Shown here: one piece after another, positions 1-3,308 of the stretch
How the letters are laid out: each line of letters begins with the position of its first letter
Position numbering within the stretch: the stretch's first letter is position 1
Assembly (NCBI GenBank): GCA_964554415.1
Contig: CAZKON010000038.1
Coordinates: forward strand, 1 to 7,137
DNA: 7,137 bases
Reading direction: 5' to 3'
Origin: JAGVXD01 sp964554415
Lineage (GTDB): Archaea; Nanobdellota; Nanobdellia; Pacearchaeales; GW2011-AR1
The notes under the pieces: model-generated
The model's input: only the letters and a program-made list of their open reading frames with translations
Database searches by the model: none
What the model was told of the DNA's origin: nothing
Translations under genes and position numbers: made by a program

Positions 1-25
1 GCCAGAATCTTGATGTAGCGAAGGC

Positions 26-92
26 TTAGGAAATCTCTTTATTTTCTTCTAATACCCCAAGGTCTTGCCTTGGGGATAAAGAGAATTCCTAA
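26..92. repeat. Nested inverted repeat (17-bp outer stem, 8-bp inner hairpin)
   Basis: The outer arms at 26-42 and 76-92 are reverse complements with one mismatch in 17. Inside them, CCCCAAGG (55-62) and CCTTGGGG (68-75) form a perfect 8-bp hairpin with a 5-nt loop (TCTTG). The inner hairpin abuts the right outer arm, leaving 12 unpaired, T-rich bases on the left side only. Such a structure could form in single-stranded DNA or RNA. It has the same outer-arm-plus-inner-hairpin plan as the palindromes between disA and the copper genes, but shares no obvious sequence with them. No function can be assigned. Confidence 0.75.
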
Positions 93-122
93 CCTCATGC
101 ATTCCACCGTTCGCTTCGCTCT

Positions 123-142
123 CTCCACAGCAAGCTGCGGAG
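123..142. repeat. Small hairpin containing GCTGCGGAG
   Basis: CTCC-a-CAGC at 123-131 pairs with GCTG-c-GGAG at 134-142 around a 2-base centre, with one mismatch. The right arm carries the GCTGCGGA word that recurs three more times at 247-293, so it probably belongs to the same local repeat family. The rest of 93-192 shows nothing recognisable. Confidence 0.5.
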
Positions 143-192
143 TATTCAACTCAAAATGTAATAAACAAGCGTCTGGTTGAGCAGATAATTAT

Positions 193-213
193 TCGTATAT
201 AAACTATATACGA
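193..213. repeat. 9-bp perfect palindrome, TATA-like
   Basis: TCGTATATA (193-201) and TATATACGA (205-213) are perfect reverse complements separated by AAC. The A/T-rich core reads as a TATA box on either strand, but no gene starts at a suitable distance on the plus strand, and the minus-strand distance leads into the gene-free 1-190 region. It could be an operator, a promoter of an unseen RNA, or simply another member of the surrounding palindrome cluster. Confidence 0.5.
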
Positions 214-246
214 CTTTAATCCATTATACCCTCTCGTTCCTCTCTT

Positions 247-295
247 GCTGCGGAGTTCCTCGGCTAAAGAGCTGCGGACTTCCTCGCTGCGGAGT
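247..295 (+). repeat. GCTGCGGA tandem repeats with a CTAAAG hairpin
   Basis: GCTGCGGA occurs at 247-254, 271-278 and 286-293. The first two copies extend to a 16-base match with one difference (247-262 and 271-286). Between them, 257-265 pairs with 270-278 around an AAAG loop with one mismatch and one wobble, giving a hairpin whose apex reads GCTAAAGAGC. The CTAAAG apex recurs on the minus strand in the palindromes at 1623-2060. This stretch is clearly more GC-rich than its surroundings and has no coding potential I can support. Confidence 0.55.
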
Positions 296-354
296 CGCTG
301 CGCTAACTCGTTGACGTACGAATCAGCTTCAGTGCTTCAATTCTCTCGGATGCT

Positions 355-371
355 CTATGCTCTTGCCATAG
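355..371. repeat. 5-bp hairpin just 3' of disA
   Basis: CTATG (355-359) and CATAG (367-371) can pair across a 7-nt loop, six bases beyond the disA stop codon. In the disA transcript it could form a small 3' hairpin, but no T-run follows it, so I do not call it a terminator. The stem is short enough to be chance. Confidence 0.3.
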
Positions 372-377
372 GGTTCT

Positions 378-1523
378 TCACTGATTAAGCTTTATCTTGT
401 CTATTTCTTCTTTAAAGAGATGAGCTTTTTCCTCGCCTATTATTGGAGCATAGAGCGAGACACTTGAGTGTATTGCTTTTCCAAGCGTGCCTGCGGTTTT
501 GACAAGCGCGGCAATGTCTGCTTCTGGGAGCGAAGTTCTTGAGAGGATGCGCCAACCTTTAATCGGCACCTGTTGTATGAGCTTTTCATAAGCAAGCATA
601 CTGAGTATGTTGTTTTGGTCCAGTATTTCATCGTATGTGAGACTTTCCAGAAGGACTCGCGATTTCTTTAAGTCTAAGCGAGTGTAGTCTTTGATGACTA
701 AATTAGTTTCTCTGTCAACACCATGCGTTAATTCTTTCAGCCTTGTTTTTAGGAGAGTGCCTTCACTGCCTGCTTCAATGGTATATCTTTTCATATCATT
801 GGCTATTTTTTGCACTAAATGACCTTTTTGGATAACTATAAGTGCCTGCTGAAGGCTTGGATTGTTACGCACCTCAAATTTTGTCAGTTTTTCAACATTG
901 CGATCGAAAAGTTCGCGCTGTTTTTCAAGCAGCTGTAAATGGTCATTAGCTTTTCTTAAGACCTCGTCAGTACTTTTTATTGCGTATTTGATGTTTTTAT
1001 AAAAAAGAGTTATCTCATTCTTGCGCTCTGAGATGGCAATTATCAATGTCCCTGCATGTTTCGCTGTACGTTCTGCGGCTTTATGACGTGTTCCTGTTTC
1101 TGCGGTCTTTATTTTGCTATCCGGGGTGAGAAGAACGTTTGCATAATTTATGCGCTTTAGGTCTTTTGCCAGAACAATTGCCCCATCCATTTTTGCAAGC
1201 TCAATAAGACGTTGTGGGGTAAAACGACAATTAACACGAAAACCTCCGTCCAACATTGGAAGCAGCCACTCATTTTCCACTACAATCAGAGCGCCGCGGC
1301 CAGTTTTAAGTGCACCATCCAGCGCAGTTCTAAGGCCTGTACCTGGAGCAATCATCTTCAAAACAGAAAAAAACTCTTCTTCCTGTACTTTTGCATTTGG
1401 TTGTTGTATCTGAACAATTGTCTCTTGCACTTCTTTTTTTATCTCTTTTTCTGTATAATTTTTCTCTTTGGTGTTTTTTCTTTCAGCGATTTTTTCAGCT
1501 TCAATCTCTGCTTGTAGGTTCAT
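378..1523 (-). CDS. disA: DisA-type diadenylate cyclase (c-di-AMP synthase)
   Basis: Condenses two ATP to cyclic di-AMP, a cytoplasmic second messenger linked to DNA integrity, osmotic balance and potassium transport in bacteria and also made by some archaea (DacZ). The 381 residues align end to end with bacterial DisA. A Lys/Glu-rich, probably coiled N-terminus (1-50) is longer than usual. The DAC domain (about 51-190) contains FTPQRLIELAKMDGAIVL with the catalytic DGA at 113-115, and GTRHKAAER at 145-153 where RHR is usual, so the third residue is Lys. A helical linker (about 190-320) follows, then a C-terminal helix-hairpin-helix-like segment (about 322-377) whose hairpin reads PIIGEEKA instead of the usual GIGE-type turn. 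The ATG is supported by a TATA box 24 nt upstream and no Shine-Dalgarno, suggesting a leaderless mRNA. It stands alone, flanked on both sides by gene-free palindromic DNA. The family call is firm; activity and DNA binding are inferred. Confidence 0.95.
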   Translation of the reverse strand: MNLQAEIEAEKIAERKNTKEKNYTEKEIKKEVQETIVQIQQPNAKVQEEEFFSVLKMIAPGTGLRTALDGALKTGRGALIVVENEWLLPMLDGGFRVNCRFTPQRLIELAKMDGAIVLAKDLKRINYANVLLTPDSKIKTAETGTRHKAAERTAKHAGTLIIAISERKNEITLFYKNIKYAIKSTDEVLRKANDHLQLLEKQRELFDRNVEKLTKFEVRNNPSLQQALIVIQKGHLVQKIANDMKRYTIEAGSEGTLLKTRLKELTHGVDRETNLVIKDYTRLDLKKSRVLLESLTYDEILDQNNILSMLAYEKLIQQVPIKGWRILSRTSLPEADIAALVKTAGTLGKAIHSSVSLYAPIIGEEKAHLFKEEIDKIKLNQ

Positions 1524-1541
1524 GAGTTTAATACAGGTAGG

Positions 1542-1552
1542 TTATATTTAAG
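1542..1552 (-). promoter_or_regulatory. disA archaeal TATA box
   Basis: On the minus strand CTTAAATATAA is centred about 24 nt upstream of the disA ATG, preceded by A/G-rich bases (GAATAAG) that could serve as BRE. This spacing places transcription initiation at or next to the start codon. No Shine-Dalgarno precedes the ATG. The rest of 1553-1622 contains only A/T-rich DNA, including a minus-strand run of six T (1597-1602) that could end read-through from the copper genes. Confidence 0.6.
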
Positions 1553-1622
1553 CTTATTCTTGGGGTTTGCCGACGGGATAATCTTTGATATGGATTAAAA
1601 AATAGCCTCTTTTTCTTTTGAC

Positions 1623-1699
1623 ATGTCAGGAATTGCGCATGCGCACGCTCCCTGCTTTAGCTCGTGAGTAAACAGCGCAATTCCTGAGCATGCTCAAGA
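1623..1699 (-). repeat. Palindromic element A, copy 1 (77 bp)
   Basis: Identical over 77 bp to 1903-1979. The outer arms TCAGGAATTGCGC (1626-1638) and GCGCAATTCCTGA (1675-1687) pair perfectly over 13 bp. Two 12-bp perfect palindromes overlap the arm ends: TGCGCATGCGCA (1634-1645) and TGAGCATGCTCA (1685-1696). The enclosed core contains GCACGCTC, then GCTTTAGC, then GAGTAA, an order shared with element B. The strand is nominal; I assign minus because the flanking genes are transcribed that way. No ORF is convincing. Confidence 0.85.
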
Positions 1700-1737
1700 A
1701 CCACGCCACGCCACCTACTTTAGTGGGTGGTTCTTGA
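1694..1737 (-). repeat. Palindromic element C
   Basis: Perfect 11-bp arms TCAAGAACCAC (1694-1704) and GTGGTTCTTGA (1727-1737) enclose a 22-nt core containing CCACGCC and a centre reading ACTTTAGT (1717-1724). An alternative pairing of CCACC with GGTGG brings the centre into a hairpin with a CTTTAG apex. Its left end overlaps the TGAGCATGCTCA palindrome of element A copy 1, so the two are fused head to tail. Confidence 0.75.
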
Positions 1738-1743
1738 CACTGA

Positions 1744-1800
1744 GAAAATGGGTTTGCGCACGCTCTGCGGCTTTAGCCCAGAGTAAGCAAACTCATTTTC
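1744..1800 (-). repeat. Palindromic element B
   Basis: A 14-bp stem with a single G-T wobble pairs 1744-1757 with 1787-1800. An inner stem CTCTG (1763-1767) and CAGAG (1779-1783) carries a CTTTAG apex (1771-1776). The core GCGCACGCTC ... GCTTTAGC ... GAGTAA matches the core of element A, whereas the outer arms are unrelated in sequence yet still self-complementary. Conserved core with changed but still paired arms suggests that the fold matters. Confidence 0.75.
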
Positions 1801-1812
1801 GAGGTCTGAAAA

Positions 1813-1865
1813 CACCAAGAACTTCTGTTCTTGGGTGCGTTCAGAAACTGAAAGTTTCTGACGAC
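1813..1865 (-). repeat. Double-hairpin module D
   Basis: Two adjacent perfect hairpins: CCAAGAAC (1815-1822) with GTTCTTGG (1827-1834), loop TTCT; and TCAGAAAC (1841-1848) with GTTTCTGA (1854-1861), loop TGAAA. The linker GTGCGT (1835-1840) and the trailing CGAC are nearly the same in module E at 1980-2034, whose first stem and both loops differ. Confidence 0.8.
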
Positions 1866-1869
1866 TCAA

Positions 1870-1899
1870 AGAACCTCTGGGTTTTAACTCAGAGTTTTT
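1870..1899 (-). repeat. Hairpin with GTTTTAAC apex
   Basis: CTCTG-G-GTT (1875-1883) pairs with AAC-T-CAGAG (1886-1894) with one G-T wobble. After one mismatch, pairing resumes with A-T and G-T pairs out to about 1870 and 1899. The apex GTTTTAAC resembles the CTTTAG apices of elements A, B and C, so it may be a diverged relative. Confidence 0.6.
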
Positions 1900-1902
1900 C
1901 AG

Positions 1903-1979
1903 ATGTCAGGAATTGCGCATGCGCACGCTCCCTGCTTTAGCTCGTGAGTAAACAGCGCAATTCCTGAGCATGCTCAAGA
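1903..1979 (-). repeat. Palindromic element A, copy 2 (77 bp)
   Basis: Exact copy of 1623-1699 at an offset of 280 bp, with 13-bp arms at 1906-1918 and 1955-1967. The match stops sharply on both sides, which marks the likely edges of a mobile or duplicating unit. There is no direct repeat long enough to be a convincing target-site duplication. Confidence 0.85.
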
Positions 1980-2034
1980 CACCAAGAATTCACGGAATTC
2001 TTGGATGCGCTCAGAAACCAGTGGTTTCTGACGA
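1980..2034 (-). repeat. Double-hairpin module E
   Basis: Same plan as module D. The first stem, CCAAGAATTC (1982-1991) with GAATTCTTGG (1995-2004), is 10 bp and perfect with loop ACG. The second, TCAGAAACC (2011-2019) with GGTTTCTGA (2023-2031), is 9 bp and perfect. The linker ATGCGC and trailing CGAC correspond to those of D. The first stem differs from that of D on both sides in a complementary way. Confidence 0.8.
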
Positions 2035-2036
2035 CC

Positions 2037-2060
2037 CCTGACACGCCCCAGACTTTAGTA
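2037..2060 (-). repeat. Degenerate CTTTAG element next to cupredoxin stop
   Basis: CACGCCCC followed by ACTTTAGT matches the core of element C (CACGCCAC ... ACTTTAGT), but the outer arms no longer pair. It ends one base before the stop codon of the cupredoxin-like gene and so forms the first part of that transcript's 3' region. It is probably a decayed member of the family. Confidence 0.4.
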
Positions 2061-2061
2061 T

Positions 2062-2562
2062 TTATCCTCCACAACCGCATCCTCTACCATTAGCCCCGCA
2101 AGTCATCCCGGAAGAGAGGGTTGTTTGAACATAATTTGACTTTGATCCATCTGATTCTAAAACAGTAAGTGTTCCTTTATACATATTCATTGAACAAGCA
2201 ATATAAAAAGTTCCTGCTTTATTTGGGGTAAACTTTAAAGTATTATCTTTAGAATTGAAAATCTTTCTAATGTTCAATTCTGAACTAATGATTGATTTGG
2301 AGCATCCAGGCATTCTGGTAACATCTGCTTCTAACATCACAGGCACGCCTTTCTTGACACTTGATGGCTTAAAAACATATTGTGCTCCCTCAACATACAT
2401 TTTAACAATTTGAACGTCGCCGGAAATAGTGCCTGTATTATTGTTAATTACTGCTCCATTAATATCATTCACTATGCTGCTTCCAGAATTCAAAAATAAT
2501 CCAGCCAAGACTATAACAATAAAAATCATGCCCGTCCAAAGTGTACTTTTCTTTATTATCAT
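2062..2562 (-). CDS. Membrane-anchored cupredoxin-like protein with Cys-rich tail
   Basis: Probable extracytoplasmic copper-binding protein. With this start it has 166 residues: a Lys-bearing N-terminus and hydrophobic helix (about 9-25) acting as signal or anchor, a spacer, then a cupredoxin-like beta domain (about 45-136) resembling the plastocyanin-like domains found beside copper ATPases (Cupredoxin_1/COG4633 type). It has MPGCSKSI at about 84-91, FTPNKAGTFYIACSMNM at about 111-127, and likely ligands Cys87, Cys123, Met125 and Met127. There is not a single histidine, so a classical His-based blue-copper site is not possible. The tail ends CGANGRGCGCGG with three Cys (155, 162, 164), a plausible soft-metal site. 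I chose the ATG eight bases after the stop of the upstream gene; an in-frame ATG at 2613 would overlap that gene by 43 bp. Neither start has a good Shine-Dalgarno. Co-transcribed with the 227-residue membrane gene. Confidence 0.85.
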   Translation of the reverse strand: MIIKKSTLWTGMIFIVIVLAGLFLNSGSSIVNDINGAVINNNTGTISGDVQIVKMYVEGAQYVFKPSSVKKGVPVMLEADVTRMPGCSKSIISSELNIRKIFNSKDNTLKFTPNKAGTFYIACSMNMYKGTLTVLESDGSKSNYVQTTLSSGMTCGANGRGCGCGG

Positions 2563-2570
2563 ATTAATTA

Positions 2571-3254
2571 TTAACCAAACAACGCGCTTCTTGGTCCAAA
2601 TACCATTAACCATGTTGTTATTATAATAAGAATAAATGTAATCATAATTGTCACGCTGTGATCTTCTTTCCTTTGTCTTTCATTCTCTTTCATCTCAAAA
2701 AAAATCATATAATTCAGGCTTATTGAAATGACCGCCATAAATATTGAAATGACTATTGTTGCCAGTTTAAGATTATCATTTAATAACATAACTGAGGTCA
2801 TTGCTCCCATCAGTCCACCCATAAATCCAGCCATGATCCCTTCCATGAACCCCATAATCCCACAACATGAGCCAGTCCATACACCTAATACAGAACCGAC
2901 AATCATTCCAAACAATCCTCCAATAAACATCCCATTTGTTGCACCTATGAAATAACCGCTCATAAATCCAGCTACCATCCCTGCAGTCATTCCAATCATC
3001 ATACCAGACATGCAATTAAAGTTTTTGTAAGCTCTTACTTGTCTTACCGTTGGCAATATTAAGGCATAATTTATCGCTGCTAAAAATAAATAAAATCCGT
3101 ACTTTGGAATGAAATTATTTACATTTCTGAGAATTAGTAAATATAGAACTCCTATAACGATGAAAGAAGTAACTAAAGAATAAAAGACAGTTTTAAGAAG
3201 ATCCCCTTCAACTCTACTTCCGTTTAATTCTTTAGTGAATTGTTTAAATGACAT
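2571..3254 (-). CDS. Met/Gly-rich polytopic membrane protein of unknown function
   Basis: I do not recognise a named family. The 227 residues predict about seven membrane helices (roughly 22-42, 52-71, 83-105, 108-128, 132-155, 164-185, 201-220). The middle third (81-156) is extraordinary: 15 Met and many Gly in GxxxG-like spacing, with Cys81 and a Cys130-Cys131 pair. Two stretches resemble each other, GMTAGMVAGFMSG and GFMEGIMAGFMGG, suggesting an internal duplication. Met-rich membrane segments are known to bind or conduct Cu(I), and the gene sits between a Cu(I) ATPase and a cupredoxin-like gene, so a role as copper channel, chaperone or assembly partner is a reasonable inference. The ATG has a TATA box about 25 nt upstream and no Shine-Dalgarno, suggesting a leaderless start and a transcription unit separate from the ATPase. 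Confidence 0.85.
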   Translation of the reverse strand: MSFKQFTKELNGSRVEGDLLKTVFYSLVTSFIVIGVLYLLILRNVNNFIPKYGFYLFLAAINYALILPTVRQVRAYKNFNCMSGMMIGMTAGMVAGFMSGYFIGATNGMFIGGLFGMIVGSVLGVWTGSCCGIMGFMEGIMAGFMGGLMGAMTSVMLLNDNLKLATIVISIFMAVISISLNYMIFFEMKENERQRKEDHSVTIMITFILIIITTWLMVFGPRSALFG

Positions 3255-3274
3255 ATTAATTTGTGGAATAATGA

Positions 3275-3283
3275 TTATATAAG
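3275..3283 (-). promoter_or_regulatory. TATA box for the membrane protein-cupredoxin unit
   Basis: CTTATATAA on the minus strand is centred 25 nt upstream of the ATG at 3254. It lies in the 54-bp gap after the ATPase gene and implies an independent, probably leaderless transcript for the last two copper genes. Confidence 0.65.
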
Positions 3284-3291
3284 TGCTTGTG

Positions 3292-3305
3292 TGAAACTAA
3301 TTTCA
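3292..3305. promoter_or_regulatory. Candidate ArsR-type operator TGAAA-N4-TTTCA
   Basis: A perfect 5-bp inverted repeat separated by CTAA lies 8 bp upstream of the TATA box at 3275-3283. TGAA-N-TTCA cores are typical of ArsR/SmtB-family metal-repressor sites, and an ArsR-type gene is encoded in the same locus. Binding is inferred; the site also overlaps the very end of the ATPase transcript. Confidence 0.4.
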
Positions 3306-3308
3306 GCT

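Noticed and set aside
150..215. tRNA-like sequence around GGTTGAGCAGATAATT
   Set aside because: No acceptor stem, T-loop or anticodon arm can be drawn; the resemblance is limited to a few bases.
1597..1620. Terminator at the minus-strand T-run or the plus-strand CTCTTTTTCTTTTG tract
   Set aside because: T-rich tracts do end archaeal transcripts, but in this A/T-rich stretch the run is short and no convergent plus-strand gene exists; mentioned with the disA promoter only.
1685..1696. TGAGCATGCTCA as a stand-alone operator
   Set aside because: It occurs identically in both copies of the 77-bp element, is far from any start codon, and is better explained as part of that element.
1734..1940. 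Plus-strand 68-codon frame across the palindromic array
   Set aside because: It runs through several hairpins and into the second 77-bp copy, has no start signals, and its residues follow the repeat sequence; it is a by-product of the GC-rich palindromes.
1623..1979. IS200/IS605-type insertion sequence or its remnant
   Set aside because: Hairpin ends fit the style, but there is no TnpA or TnpB frame and the hairpins are too numerous. A non-autonomous relative remains possible and is left in the findings.
1623..2060. CRISPR array
   Set aside because: The repeats differ in length and sequence, are palindromic, and are not separated by uniform spacers; only one unit is exactly repeated, twice.
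2562..2613. Upstream ATG (2613) for the cupredoxin-like gene
   Set aside because: It would overlap the preceding gene by 43 bp and add a charged segment before the signal helix; the ATG at 2562 gives a normal signal anchor and a clean 8-bp gap.
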